Notes: a model not told the origin generated them from the sequence alone. A stretch of DNA of 64,000 bases from Nocardioides renjunii (GCF_034661175.1 NZ_CP141058.1:744001-808000); one strand, 5' to 3'; numbered from the stretch's first letter, positions 24,289-33,908 are shown. A program made the numbers and translations.

Positions 24289-25854
24289 ATGAGGTGGAGG
24301 TACGCGGTCCTGGGCGGCACGGTGGCGGCCGCGGCCGCGACGACGGCGCACGACCTGGTCCAGCGCAAGCACGCGATCCTGCGCAACTTCCCCGTCGTGG
24401 GCCACGCCCGCTTCCTGGTGGAGAAGTTCGGACCCGAGCTGCGCCAGTACATCGTCACGAGCAACGACGAGGAGCGGCCCTTCAGCCGCGACCAGCGGCG
24501 CTGGGTCTACGCCAGCGCCAAGCTGGAGAACAACTACTTCGGCTTCGGCACCGACAACGACGTCGAGAACGCCGCGGGCTACCCGGTCATCAAGCACCGG
24601 ACCTTCGCCGGGCCCGGTGCGGCGACGATGCCGCACGCCCAGGAGGAGGTCGTCCTGCCGTGCGCCAAGGTGATGGGCGCCGCGCGCGGGCGTACGCACG
24701 CCTTCCGCCCGGGATCGGTCGTCAACGTCTCCGGGATGAGCTTCGGATCGCTGTCCGGCAAGGCCATCGAGGCGCTCAACAAGGGTGCGGCGATGACGGG
24801 GTCCCTGCAGAACACGGGGGAGGGGGCCCTCTCCCCGCACCACCGCCACGGCGGCGACATCATCTTCCAGATCGGCACGGCCTACTTCGGCTGCCGTGAC
24901 GAGCGCGGCCGGTTCGACCTGGACCGGCTCGTCGACCTCGTCCACTCCGCGCCGGTCAGGGCGATCGAGATCAAGCTCAGCCAGGGCGCCAAGCCGGGGC
25001 TGGGCGGGATGCTGCCCGGGGAGAAGGTCAGCCGGGAGATCGCCGAGATCCGCGGCATCCCGGAGGGCAAGGACTGCGCCTCGCCGAGCCGCCACGCGGA
25101 GTTCCACGACGTCGACTCGATGCTCGACTTCGTGGAGCGGGTGGCCGGGGCGACGGGCCTGCCGGTCGGGATCAAGTCGGCGGTCGGCAACCTCACGATG
25201 TGGGACGACCTCACCGAGGAGATGGCCCGCGGCGGCCGCGGGGTCGACTTCGTCAACATCGACGGCGGCGAGGGCGGCACCGGTGCCGCGCCGATGATCT
25301 TCGCCGACTCGGTGGCCTATCCCTTCCGGATCGGCTTCGCCGAGGTCTACCGCCGCTTCGCGGCCGCCGGCCTCACCGACGACGTGGTGTTCCTCGGCGC
25401 CGGCAAGCTCGGCATCCCCGAGAACGCCATCGTCGCCTTCGCCCTCGGCGTCGACATGGTGCAGGTCGGCCGCGAGGCCATGATGGCCATCGGCTGCATC
25501 CAGGCACAGAAGTGCCACACCGACCACTGCCCGGTCGGCGTCGCCACCCAGGACCCGCGCTACACGCGCGGTCTCGACGTCAGCCTCAAGAGCGTGCGGG
25601 CGGCCAACTACATCCGCTCCCTGCGCCGCGACCTGCTCAAGGTGTCCGAGGCGATCGGCGTCGTGCACCCCGGGCTCATCGGACCCGGCGACATCGACAT
25701 CCTCGACGGCACCCGCTCGGCCGTCGGGCTGGCCGGGACCTACGGCTACGACCCCACGTGGCCGCGCCTGGGCCCCCGCCTGGTCGAGGAGATCCAGTCG
25801 CTCATGGTCGCCCAGGCGGCCACGCACGGCACCGCGGTCGACGAGCACCCCTGA
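24289..25854 (+). CDS. FMN-binding glutamate-synthase-family protein
   Basis: A 521-residue protein with an N-terminal membrane segment (residues 4-20), followed by the FMN barrel of the glutamate synthase large subunit. Conserved pieces are FRPGSVVNVSGMSFGSLSGKAIEALNKGA, EIKLSQGAKPGLGGMLP, VDFVNIDGGEGGTGAAP and MMAIGCIQAQKCHTDHCPVGVATQDP, whose cysteines would bind a 3Fe-4S cluster. It lacks the glutaminase domain of GltB, so it is a stand-alone member of unknown electron partners and substrate. It is monocistronic between a possible terminator region and convergent otsA. Confidence 0.9.
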   Translation: MRWRYAVLGGTVAAAAATTAHDLVQRKHAILRNFPVVGHARFLVEKFGPELRQYIVTSNDEERPFSRDQRRWVYASAKLENNYFGFGTDNDVENAAGYPVIKHRTFAGPGAATMPHAQEEVVLPCAKVMGAARGRTHAFRPGSVVNVSGMSFGSLSGKAIEALNKGAAMTGSLQNTGEGALSPHHRHGGDIIFQIGTAYFGCRDERGRFDLDRLVDLVHSAPVRAIEIKLSQGAKPGLGGMLPGEKVSREIAEIRGIPEGKDCASPSRHAEFHDVDSMLDFVERVAGATGLPVGIKSAVGNLTMWDDLTEEMARGGRGVDFVNIDGGEGGTGAAPMIFADSVAYPFRIGFAEVYRRFAAAGLTDDVVFLGAGKLGIPENAIVAFALGVDMVQVGREAMMAIGCIQAQKCHTDHCPVGVATQDPRYTRGLDVSLKSVRAANYIRSLRRDLLKVSEAIGVVHPGLIGPGDIDILDGTRSAVGLAGTYGYDPTWPRLGPRLVEEIQSLMVAQAATHGTAVDEHP

Positions 25855-25907
25855 CGGGCCGGCGGGGTCCAGTGGGCCCGGCAGGTCCCGGCAGGTGAGC
25901 GGCCGGC

Positions 25908-27350
<1,443 letters not shown>

Positions 27351-27356
27351 CCCGTC

Positions 27357-27362
27357 ACCCTA
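27357..27362 (-). promoter_or_regulatory. -10 box of otsA
   Basis: Minus-strand TAGGGT ends six bases before GTG 27350. Confidence 0.45.
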
Positions 27363-27471
27363 ACCAGCCGCGCGGTGCCCGCAGACCACCCCGCGGTGCG
27401 TCCGCCCCGAGGCGCCCCGCCGCAGGCACGTGCCGTGAGCCGGGTTTGTCCAGACGACTCGCCGGGAGCGA

Positions 27472-27550
27472 ATGACATCGTTGTCGTTCGTCGCCTAGAC
27501 TGACGCCAGTCCGCTCGGTCACGGGTGGACGTGGGGTCGAGGAGGAGAAG
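27472..27550 (+). promoter_or_regulatory. Promoter and ribosome binding site of the DUF3263 gene
   Basis: ATGACA (27472-27477) and TAGACT (27496-27501) have an 18-base spacer. GGAGGAGAAG (27541-27550) is a clear Shine-Dalgarno sequence just before ATG 27555. The rest of the 204-bp otsA-DUF3263 gap shows nothing else distinct. Confidence 0.5.
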
Positions 27551-27554
27551 GCAG

Positions 27555-27848
27555 ATGGACGCAGCGTCGCACATCGCAGCGGAGCAGGAGACTGCGGCCG
27601 GGCTGAGCCAGCGCGACCGCGAGATCCTCGAGTTCGAGCGGCACTGGTGGAAGTACGCCGGCGCCAAGGAGCAGGCGGTCCGGGACAACTTCGACATGTC
27701 CTCGACCCGCTACTACCAGGTCCTCAACGCGCTCATCGACCGTCCCGAGGCCCTCGAGGCCGACCCGCTGCTCGTCCGCCGGCTGCGCCGGCTGCGCGCC
27801 TCGCGCCAGCGGCAGCGCTCCGCCCGCCGCCTCGGCTTCGAGATCTGA
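27555..27848 (+). CDS. DUF3263 small DNA-binding-like protein
   Basis: A 97-residue protein of the DUF3263 family, common in actinobacteria. Core: LSQRDREILEFERHWWKYAGAKEQ, then DNFDMSSTRYYQVLNALID, a helix-turn-helix-like arrangement, then a strongly basic tail (RRLRRLRASRQRQRSARR). It is probably a small cytosolic DNA-binding protein; its targets are unknown. The start is fixed by the GGAGGAG sequence. It precedes a LytR C-terminal domain gene by 49 bases, a pairing also common in actinobacteria. Confidence 0.88.
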   Translation: MDAASHIAAEQETAAGLSQRDREILEFERHWWKYAGAKEQAVRDNFDMSSTRYYQVLNALIDRPEALEADPLLVRRLRRLRASRQRQRSARRLGFEI

Positions 27849-27897
27849 CCGGCACCTCCCGCACTGCATCCACGACTCACGATTGGTCACCTTCCCC

Positions 27898-28473
27898 ATG
27901 ACCTTCCCCACCTTCCCCAGGTTGCTCCGCTCGACCTCCGCCCTCCCTCCGCGCCGCGGGCTGCTGCGCCGCCCGCGTGACGAGCGGGGCGTGGCCTTCC
28001 CCTCGCCGCTCGTGATGCTCTCCGTGCTGGCGGTCGCGATGGCCTCGATCACCTTCGTCGCGACGCGCGACCAGGCGCCCACGGAGCGCCGCGTCGACAA
28101 CACCGCCACCATCGCCAGCGCCGACCAGTCGCCCAGCGCCGAGCCGAGCGACACGGCCGTCGAGAAGCCGAAGCCCAAGCCGGAGCCCCGCATCAAGCGC
28201 GGCGAGGTCTACGTCGAGGTGTTCAACAACTCCGGCATCAAGGGCCTGGCGGCCACCACCGCCGCCAAGGCCACCGGCGTCGGCTGGGCCGTGGTCGGCG
28301 AGGACAACTGGTACGGCGTGGTGCCGACCACCACGGTCTACTTCCCGCCGCGGCTCCGGGCCGCCGGCGAGCAGCTGGCGCTCGACCTCGGCATCAAGCG
28401 CACCGCGCCGGCGGTCGGCGTGATGAAGCGCGACCGGCTCACCATCATCCTCACCACCGACGCCCCCCAGTAG
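27898..28473 (+). CDS. LytR C-terminal domain membrane protein
   Basis: A 191-residue protein. A short basic cytosolic N terminus leads into one membrane helix (about residues 37-58, PSPLVMLSVLAVAMASITFVA). A Lys/Pro-rich linker (EKPKPKPEPR) follows, then an external LytR_C domain (VYVEVFNNSGIKGLAATTAAKA, then VYFPPRLRAAGEQLALDLG). Such domains accompany cell-wall polymer ligases, but here it stands alone without the LCP catalytic domain. ATG 27898 is preferred; TTG 27883 would add five residues. Confidence 0.85.
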   Translation: MTFPTFPRLLRSTSALPPRRGLLRRPRDERGVAFPSPLVMLSVLAVAMASITFVATRDQAPTERRVDNTATIASADQSPSAEPSDTAVEKPKPKPEPRIKRGEVYVEVFNNSGIKGLAATTAAKATGVGWAVVGEDNWYGVVPTTTVYFPPRLRAAGEQLALDLGIKRTAPAVGVMKRDRLTIILTTDAPQ

Positions 28474-28550
28474 CCCCGGCACCGTCCCACCGGGCGCGCC
28501 GCCCGCCGGCCGGTTGGCCGGGCGTCCGCCCTGCGTGGTTGGCTTCGGTC

Positions 28551-29381
28551 ATGGAGTTCACCTCCGACGACGCGCGCGCCCACTACGACGCCGTGCGCGA
28601 CGTCCTCGACGGTGTCGTGGTCGGGCTCGACTTCGACGGCACGCTGTCCCCGGTCGTCGACGACCCCGAGGCGGCCCGCCTGCACCCGGGCGCGCCCGGG
28701 GCCCTGCTCGAGCTCGCCGAGGCGGTGCGCGCGGTCGCGGTGATCACCGGCCGCCCCGCGCGGCAGGCCATCGCCATGGGCGACCTCGACGCGCTCGGCA
28801 ACGCCATGCTCGACCGCGGTGCCGAGCTCTTCGTCTTCGGCCAGTACGGCAACGAGCGCTGGTCGGCCACCGAGCAGCGGATCCGCTCGCCGCGCCCCCC
28901 TGCCGGCCTCGCGAGCTTCGAGCGCGAGCTGCCGGCGGTGCTGCGCGGCGCCGGCGCCGCCGACGCGTTCATCGAGCAGAAGGGCCTCGCCGTCGCCGTG
29001 CACACGCGACGGATGGCGGACCCGGCGGACGCCTTCCAGCGCCTGGTCGAGCCGGTGGCCGCCCTGGCGCACCGCCACCACCTCACGGTCGAGCCCGGCC
29101 GCAACGTCGTCGAGGTCCGCTCCGGCGACATGCACAAGGGACAGGCCCTGCGGACCTTCGTCGCCGAGCAGCAGGCGAGCGGCGTGATCTTCGGCGGCGA
29201 CGACCTCGGGGACGTCGAGGCGTTCGAGGCCGTCCGGGCGCTGCGCGCCGAGGGACTGCCGGGCCTGGTCGTGTGCTCGGCCTCCACCGAGCAGCCCCAG
29301 CTCGTCGACCTCGCGGACGTCGTCGTCGACGGCCCCGACGGCGTGGTCGAGCTGCTCGGCGGCCTCCTCCTGCGTCGCTGA
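28551..29381 (+). CDS. otsB: Trehalose-6-phosphate phosphatase
   Basis: A 276-residue HAD-superfamily phosphatase that releases trehalose from trehalose 6-phosphate. Motif I GLDFDGTLSPVVDD carries the Asp nucleophile (about residue 26), motif II is VAVITGRPA, motif III includes the lysine in GDMHKGQALR, and motif IV is FGGDDLGDVEAF. It completes the OtsA-OtsB pathway with 25908-27350. ATG 28551 is chosen; TTG 28539 would add four residues. It ends 77 bases before the riboswitch. Confidence 0.94.
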   Translation: MEFTSDDARAHYDAVRDVLDGVVVGLDFDGTLSPVVDDPEAARLHPGAPGALLELAEAVRAVAVITGRPARQAIAMGDLDALGNAMLDRGAELFVFGQYGNERWSATEQRIRSPRPPAGLASFERELPAVLRGAGAADAFIEQKGLAVAVHTRRMADPADAFQRLVEPVAALAHRHHLTVEPGRNVVEVRSGDMHKGQALRTFVAEQQASGVIFGGDDLGDVEAFEAVRALRAEGLPGLVVCSASTEQPQLVDLADVVVDGPDGVVELLGGLLLRR

Positions 29382-29445
29382 CCGCTGGGCGGACGCCCCT
29401 CATCCACATCGTGGACTCGGTGTGCGCATCGTGAGACGGCCGTCC

Positions 29446-29451
29446 TAGGCT
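29446..29451 (+). promoter_or_regulatory. -10 box of the riboswitch transcript
   Basis: TAGGCT ends seven bases before the first paired base of riboswitch stem P1 (29459), so transcription would begin at the aptamer itself. Confidence 0.5.
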
Positions 29452-29458
29452 GAGCGTG

Positions 29459-29594
29459 CTCATCACGAGGGACTGAGGGAACGGCCCGACGAAGTCCCGG
29501 CAACCACCCATGAGCCTCCTGCCCGGCCCACGCCCGGCAGTCATGGGAGCAGGTGCCAAATCCGGCCCACGCGAGAGTCGCGGGGACAGATGAG
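29459..29594 (+). ncRNA. SAM-I (S-box) riboswitch
   Basis: The conserved S-box architecture is readable. P1 is CTCATC (29459-29464) with GATGAG (29589-29594). P2 is GGGACT with AGTCCC, enclosing the kink-turn and pseudoknot loop. CCGGCAACC begins P3, whose outer stem CCCATGA/TCATGGG and inner stem CTGCC/GGCAG are intact, and P3 is followed by GGTGCCAAATCC. P4 is CGCGA-GAG-TCGCG (29570-29582). The Shine-Dalgarno sequence AGGAGG (29596-29601) begins one base after P1, with the start codon at 29607, so there is no room for a terminator and control should be on translation. CCTCCT at 29515-29520 is complementary to AGGAGG. Confidence 0.93.
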
Positions 29595-29606
29595 AAGGAG
29601 GACTTC

Positions 29607-30905
29607 ATGAGCACCGTGCTGCACGAGACCACCACCGCCGCTGCGTCGACCGGCTCGACCCGCAAGGGGCTCCGGGAGGGCGCCTTCGGCCACGCCCGCG
29701 CCCTGGCCTGCCGCGAGTGCGGGCACGAGGTCGAGCTCGGGCCGTCGTACGCCTGTCCGGAGTGCTTCGGGCCCCTCGAGGTGGCCTACGACTTCCCGAA
29801 CGTCACGCGCGAAGAGATCGCCGCGGGTCCGGCCAACATCTGGCGCTACAAGGCGCTGCTGCCGGTGCCGTCCGACATCGAGCAGAGCCCCAACACCGAG
29901 CCGGGCTTCACCCGCCTGCTCCAGGCGCACAACCTCGGTCGCGAGCTCGGCATCGACACGCTGTGGGTCAAGGACGACTCAACCAACCCCACCAACTCCT
30001 TCAAGGACCGCGTGGTGGCGTGCGCGCTGAGCGCCGCGCGCGAGCTCGACGCGAAGGTCTTCGCCTGCCCCTCCACCGGCAACCTGGCCAACGCGGTCGC
30101 CGCGGCGGGTGCGCGGGCCGGCATGAAGACGGTGGTCTTCATCCCGAGCAACCTCGAGAAGCCCAAGCAGGTCAACTCGGCCGTCTACACCGACCACCTC
30201 GTGGCGGTCGACGGCAACTACGACGACGTCAACAAGCTCGCCTCGGAGATCGCCGGCGAGGAGGAGGGCTGGGCGTTCGTCAACGTCAACGTGCGCCCCT
30301 TCTACGCGGAGGGCTCCAAGACGCTGGGCTACGAGATCGCCGAGCAGCTCGGCTGGCGGCTGCCCGACCAGGTCGTCATCCCGGTCGCCTCCGGCTCGCA
30401 GCTGACCAAGGTCGACAAGGCGTTCCGCGAGCTGGTCGCCCTCGGCCTCGTCGAGGACAAGCCCTACAAGGTCTTCGGCGCGCAGGCGACCGGCTGCTCA
30501 CCGGTCTCGGTCGCCTACAAGGCCGGCACCGACGCCATCCGCCCGGTCAAGCCCGACACCATCGCCAAGAGCCTCGCGATCGGCAACCCGGCCGACGGCA
30601 TCTACGTCCTCGACATCTGCCGGCGCTCCGGCGGCGCCGTGGAGGACATCACCGACGACGAGGTGCGCGACGGCATCCTGCTGCTCGCCCGCACCGAGGG
30701 GATCTTCACCGAGACCGCCGGCGGCACCACGGTGGGCGTGCTCAAGAAGCTCGTCGAGACCGGCCAGCTCGACCCGACGCTGGAGACCGTGGTCATCAAC
30801 ACCGGCATGGGCCTCAAGACCCTCGACGCCGTCGCCGACCGCGTCGGCCCCGCCGCCACCATCGCACCCAGCTACGACGCCTTCGTCGCGTCCGGCGTCC
30901 TCTGA
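29607..30905 (+). CDS. thrC: Threonine-synthase-family PLP enzyme, candidate O-phosphohomoserine-dependent homocysteine synthase (MetM-like)
   Basis: A 432-residue fold type II PLP enzyme. A zinc-ribbon-like N terminus (CRECG...CPECF, about residues 34-56) precedes the catalytic core. The PLP lysine is in NPTNSFKDR, the phosphate-binding site in CPSTGNLANAV, and NTGMGLKTLD closes the protein. Family knowledge gives threonine synthase, acting on O-phosphohomoserine. Two facts argue for a different product: translation is under a SAM riboswitch, and the next gene, 13 bases on, is a sulfur-carrier protein. I infer O-phosphohomoserine plus protein thiocarboxylate giving homocysteine. Standard actinobacterial ThrC has NPTGSFKDRG and no zinc ribbon, so a second thrC is expected elsewhere in the genome. 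ATG 29607 follows AAGGAGG by five bases. Confidence 0.9.
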   Translation: MSTVLHETTTAAASTGSTRKGLREGAFGHARALACRECGHEVELGPSYACPECFGPLEVAYDFPNVTREEIAAGPANIWRYKALLPVPSDIEQSPNTEPGFTRLLQAHNLGRELGIDTLWVKDDSTNPTNSFKDRVVACALSAARELDAKVFACPSTGNLANAVAAAGARAGMKTVVFIPSNLEKPKQVNSAVYTDHLVAVDGNYDDVNKLASEIAGEEEGWAFVNVNVRPFYAEGSKTLGYEIAEQLGWRLPDQVVIPVASGSQLTKVDKAFRELVALGLVEDKPYKVFGAQATGCSPVSVAYKAGTDAIRPVKPDTIAKSLAIGNPADGIYVLDICRRSGGAVEDITDDEVRDGILLLARTEGIFTETAGGTTVGVLKKLVETGQLDPTLETVVINTGMGLKTLDAVADRVGPAATIAPSYDAFVASGVL

Positions 30906-30918
30906 GAGGGAACCACCC

Positions 30919-31194
30919 ATGGCAGTCTCCGTCCGGATCCCCACCATCCTGCGCACCTACACCGGCGGCGAGTCCGAGGTCAGCGCCGAGGGCGACACCC
31001 TGGCCGCGGTCCTCGACGACCTCGACGCCCACTACGCCGGCATCAAGGGCCGCATCCTCGACGAGGCGGGTGCGCTGCGGCGCTTCGTCAACGTCTACGT
31101 CGGCAACGACGACGTCCGGTTCCTCGAGGACCTGCAGACGCCCACCCCGGACGGCGTCCAGGTCTCGGTGATCCCGGCGGTCGCGGGCGGCTGA
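30919..31194 (+). CDS. Ubiquitin-like sulfur-carrier protein (MoaD/ThiS/CysO family)
   Basis: A 91-residue beta-grasp protein. The N terminus SVRIPTILRTYTGGESEV resembles CysO, FVNVYVGNDDVRFL is the central strand, and it ends in PAVAGG. The terminal Gly-Gly is exposed and can be adenylated and thiocarboxylated by an E1-like/rhodanese enzyme. In mycobacteria CysO feeds sulfide to CysM for cysteine synthesis; here the partner in the operon is the ThrC-like enzyme, so homocysteine is a more likely product. It lies 13 bases after that gene with GAGAGGG in between and shares the SAM riboswitch transcript. No activating enzyme or JAMM protease lies nearby. Confidence 0.9.
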   Translation: MAVSVRIPTILRTYTGGESEVSAEGDTLAAVLDDLDAHYAGIKGRILDEAGALRRFVNVYVGNDDVRFLEDLQTPTPDGVQVSVIPAVAGG

Positions 31195-31207
31195 GCCGCA
31201 GCGACAC

Positions 31208-31702
31208 TCACGGCCCCCGTACGTCGACCACGGCGGCGTGGCCGCGGCCGTCGACGCGCACCTCGGCGACGGCGCCGTCACGCAGCAGGTCCTCGGCCGC
31301 CGCCGCCTCGTCCTGCGGCAGGAACCAGCTCTCGATCCCGCAGCGCAGCTGCCACGACCCGTCGTCGCACGCGAGGTAGGGGCCCTCGCCCGGCCGTTCG
31401 CGCGACCACCCGTCGGCGACCCACACCTCGCCGTCGGGGACGAGGCTGACGTAGACGTCGCCCCGCTCCCCGTCGTCGGGGACCTGCCCGCCGCGGGGCA
31501 GGTCGGGGTAGTCGAGCGCGACGTACGCGCCGCGGAACGGGTCGACCGGGTCGAGGGCCGCGACCCTCAGGAGGTAGGTCTCGCCGGTGGCCCGGGCGGA
31601 GAGCTGCGGGGCGACGGACAGGCCGACGAGGGCGAGCTGCGTCACGGCGACGACGGCAGTGGTGGCGGCGGTGGTGGCGGCGGTGGTGGTGGTGCGGTTC
31701 AC
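31208..31702 (-). CDS. GDYXXLXY-domain membrane protein
   Basis: A 164-residue protein with one N-terminal membrane helix in a Thr/Ala-rich stretch (about residues 5-30). The GDYXXLXY-like external domain follows: RVAALDPVDPFRGAYVALDYPDL, then GDVYVSLVPDGEVWVADGW. This family almost always follows a DUF2157 gene, as here (11 bases downstream of 31714-32940). Function unknown. GTG 31702 is the chosen start. Confidence 0.85.
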   Translation of the reverse strand: MNRTTTTAATTAATTAVVAVTQLALVGLSVAPQLSARATGETYLLRVAALDPVDPFRGAYVALDYPDLPRGGQVPDDGERGDVYVSLVPDGEVWVADGWSRERPGEGPYLACDDGSWQLRCGIESWFLPQDEAAAAEDLLRDGAVAEVRVDGRGHAAVVDVRGP

Positions 31703-31713
31703 GGGTCTGCTCC

Positions 31714-32940
31714 TCAGGAGGCGTCGGTGGAGGTGTCGGGAGAGCTCGGGGTGGGCGGGGCCTCGAGGGCCTGGGCCAGCCCGCGGCGGGCCCGGTCGAA
31801 GAGGAACCCGGTGCCGAGGAAGACGGTGCCGAGCACCACGAACAGCCAGGCCCCGGTGACGATCGGCGCGAAGACCGCGAAGCTCTGGAACGTGGTGAAG
31901 ACGACGAGCGCGGTCGTCGCCATCCAGGTGAGCGCCGGGTGGTCGCGCAGCGCGCCCAGCGCGACGAGACCGACGGCGAGGGCGGCGTACGCGGCGACGG
32001 CCACGGCGGCGCGCAGCCAGTCGGCCGTGCCGACGTCCGAGGCGTCCGCACCGGTGGTCCACAGGGCGAGGGCGCCGGCGCCCAGCAGCACGCCGATCGC
32101 ACCGACCGGCTCGAGGATCCGGGCGCCGGGCCGGGTGACGGCGGCGAGCGCTGCCGCAGCGGCTGCGACGGCCAGCGCGAGCACGAGGGACGTCGACCAC
32201 ACGATGCCGTCCGAGCCGATGCCCGGGACGGCGGCGACGAACCCGGCCAGCAGCGCCATGCCGGCAGCCACGGTGCGCCAGGCGCGGGCGAACCGGTCGG
32301 CGCGCCCGTCGTGGACCACCGCCAGCGCGGCCGCGAGCACCGCGCCCGCGCCGAGGAGCACGACGACGGTGAGCCCGGTCTGCTCGTCCCACAGCGGTCG
32401 GGCCAGCCACCACCCGACGCCGGTGACCACGCCGACGGCGAAGGGCGCGAAGGCGCCGGTCAGGTAGCCGTGCAGGAGGGCTCCGGCCGCCCACAGGCCG
32501 ACGAGGCGCGGCTCGAACGCGGGGACCTGCAGCGACTGGGCGGCCTGGAAGACCATCGCGCCGAGGCCGAGGGCGGCGAGGAGCCGGGCGGCCCCGACGA
32601 CGGAGGGGGACGCGCGTCGGTGGGCGAGCACCTCGCCCCCGACGAGGAAGAGCAGCCAGAGGGCCGCGACCAGCCCGAAGCGGGTGAGGGGAGCGAGCCG
32701 GTCGAGGTTGGCGGCCACGAGCCAGACGAGCCCGGTGCCGACGAAGGCACCGCCGACCCGGAGGAGGAGCCCGCCGAGGAGCGGCCGGGCGTGGCGCTCG
32801 GGTCGGTAGCGGGTCGAGATGCGCGCGGCCTGGCCCTCGGTGATGAGGCCCTGCGCGGTCCAGTCGTCGAGCTCGGATCGCAGCCAGGACAGCCGGCGCG
32901 GGGGGACGGGGCGGGGTGGGAGGCTGACGGATTCGGTCAT
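31714..32940 (-). CDS. DUF2157 polytopic membrane protein
   Basis: A 408-residue protein. The N-terminal 40 residues are a soluble helical region (LRSELDDWTAQGLITEGQAARI, typical of DUF2157). About ten to twelve membrane helices follow. It is the first gene of a two-gene unit with the GDYXXLXY protein. The pair is widespread but uncharacterised, and its function cannot be read from sequence. Confidence 0.85.
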   Translation of the reverse strand: MTESVSLPPRPVPPRRLSWLRSELDDWTAQGLITEGQAARISTRYRPERHARPLLGGLLLRVGGAFVGTGLVWLVAANLDRLAPLTRFGLVAALWLLFLVGGEVLAHRRASPSVVGAARLLAALGLGAMVFQAAQSLQVPAFEPRLVGLWAAGALLHGYLTGAFAPFAVGVVTGVGWWLARPLWDEQTGLTVVVLLGAGAVLAAALAVVHDGRADRFARAWRTVAAGMALLAGFVAAVPGIGSDGIVWSTSLVLALAVAAAAAALAAVTRPGARILEPVGAIGVLLGAGALALWTTGADASDVGTADWLRAAVAVAAYAALAVGLVALGALRDHPALTWMATTALVVFTTFQSFAVFAPIVTGAWLFVVLGTVFLGTGFLFDRARRGLAQALEAPPTPSSPDTSTDAS

Positions 32941-33065
32941 GTCCCCACCGTCGTCCGCCGGTGGGCCGGTGTCGTGAGTACGCGGACCCGGGTGTGGGTG
33001 AGCCGTTGGGCGCTCCGTCGACCGGGGTTGTGCCGACGTTCAGGTCCGTGTGGTTCAACCGACCC

Positions 33066-33905
33066 GTGTCCAGCAAGCACCTGACCCGCGCCGGGGTGGC
33101 GCTCACCCTCCTCGGCGGCGTCGCCGGCGGTACGGCGTACGGCGCCCGCGAGCTGCTGCAGCGCCAGGCCGCCCAGGCGCGGCGGGCGATCGGCAAGCCG
33201 CTGGGGGAGCAGGCGCCCTCGGCCGACAAGCACTACAAGCGCAAGTACGGCGAGCCCGTCGACCTGCTCGTCCTCGGCGACTCGATCGCCGCGGGCCTCG
33301 GGGCGGAGCGGCCCAAGCACACGCTCGGCAGCCGCCTGGCGCGCGGGATCGCGAAGCACGCCGGCAGGTCCGTACGGCTGCGCACCGCTGCCGTCGTCGG
33401 GTCCGAGAGCAGCATGCTGGCCGGGCAGCTGGCGTCGCTGCCCGACTCCTACCGCCCCGACGTCGCCGTCATCATCGTCGGTGGCAACGACGTCACGCAC
33501 CGGGTGCCGGTCGCCGAGTCGGTGCGCCACCTCGGCGCCGCGATCGACGACCTGCGCGCCCGGGGGGCCGAGGTGGTCGTGGGCACCTGCCCGGACCTGG
33601 GCGCGCTGCGCCCGGTCCCGCAGCCGCTGCGCGCGCTGGGCTCGCGGGCGTCCCGCCAGCTCGCGGCCGCCCAACGGGCGGAGGCGCTGGAGCGCGGTGC
33701 CCGGGTGGTCTCGCTCGCGCACGTCGTCGGCCCGTTCTTCATCAGCAACCCCGACGAGATGTTCAGCCTGGACCGCTTCCACCCGAGCGCCCACGGCTAC
33801 AAGCGGACCGCCAAGGCGATGCTGCCGTCGGTGCTCGCGGCCCTCGGGCTGGTGGAGGTCGTGCCGTTCGGGCACCACGTCCCGGGGGTGGGCGGGTCAG
33901 GCTAG
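33066..33905 (+). CDS. SGNH/GDSL-family hydrolase with N-terminal membrane anchor
   Basis: About 279 residues. A hydrophobic stretch near residues 8-28 (AGVALTLLGGVAGGTAYGA) is a signal anchor. The SGNH domain contains block I VLGDSIAAGLGAERP (Ser nucleophile), block III VIIVGGNDVTH, and block V SLDRFHPSAHGY (Asp-His), so the catalytic residues are complete. It probably deacylates or de-esterifies a cell-envelope compound. GTG 33066 is chosen because the signal anchor follows directly; GTG 33048 is an alternative. Its TAG stop lies inside the -10 box of the next gene. Confidence 0.85.
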   Translation: MSSKHLTRAGVALTLLGGVAGGTAYGARELLQRQAAQARRAIGKPLGEQAPSADKHYKRKYGEPVDLLVLGDSIAAGLGAERPKHTLGSRLARGIAKHAGRSVRLRTAAVVGSESSMLAGQLASLPDSYRPDVAVIIVGGNDVTHRVPVAESVRHLGAAIDDLRARGAEVVVGTCPDLGALRPVPQPLRALGSRASRQLAAAQRAEALERGARVVSLAHVVGPFFISNPDEMFSLDRFHPSAHGYKRTAKAMLPSVLAALGLVEVVPFGHHVPGVGGSG

Positions 33906-33908
33906 GGT
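33903..33908 (+). promoter_or_regulatory. -10 box of the methyltransferase gene
   Basis: TAGGGT ends six bases before GTG 33915. Its first three bases are the stop codon of the SGNH hydrolase gene. Confidence 0.4.

Noticed and set aside
29459..29594. SAM-IV riboswitch, the type typical of actinomycetes
   Set aside because: The P1/P2/P3/P4 order with GGTGCCAA after P3 and the small CGCGA/TCGCG P4 hairpin fits SAM-I better.
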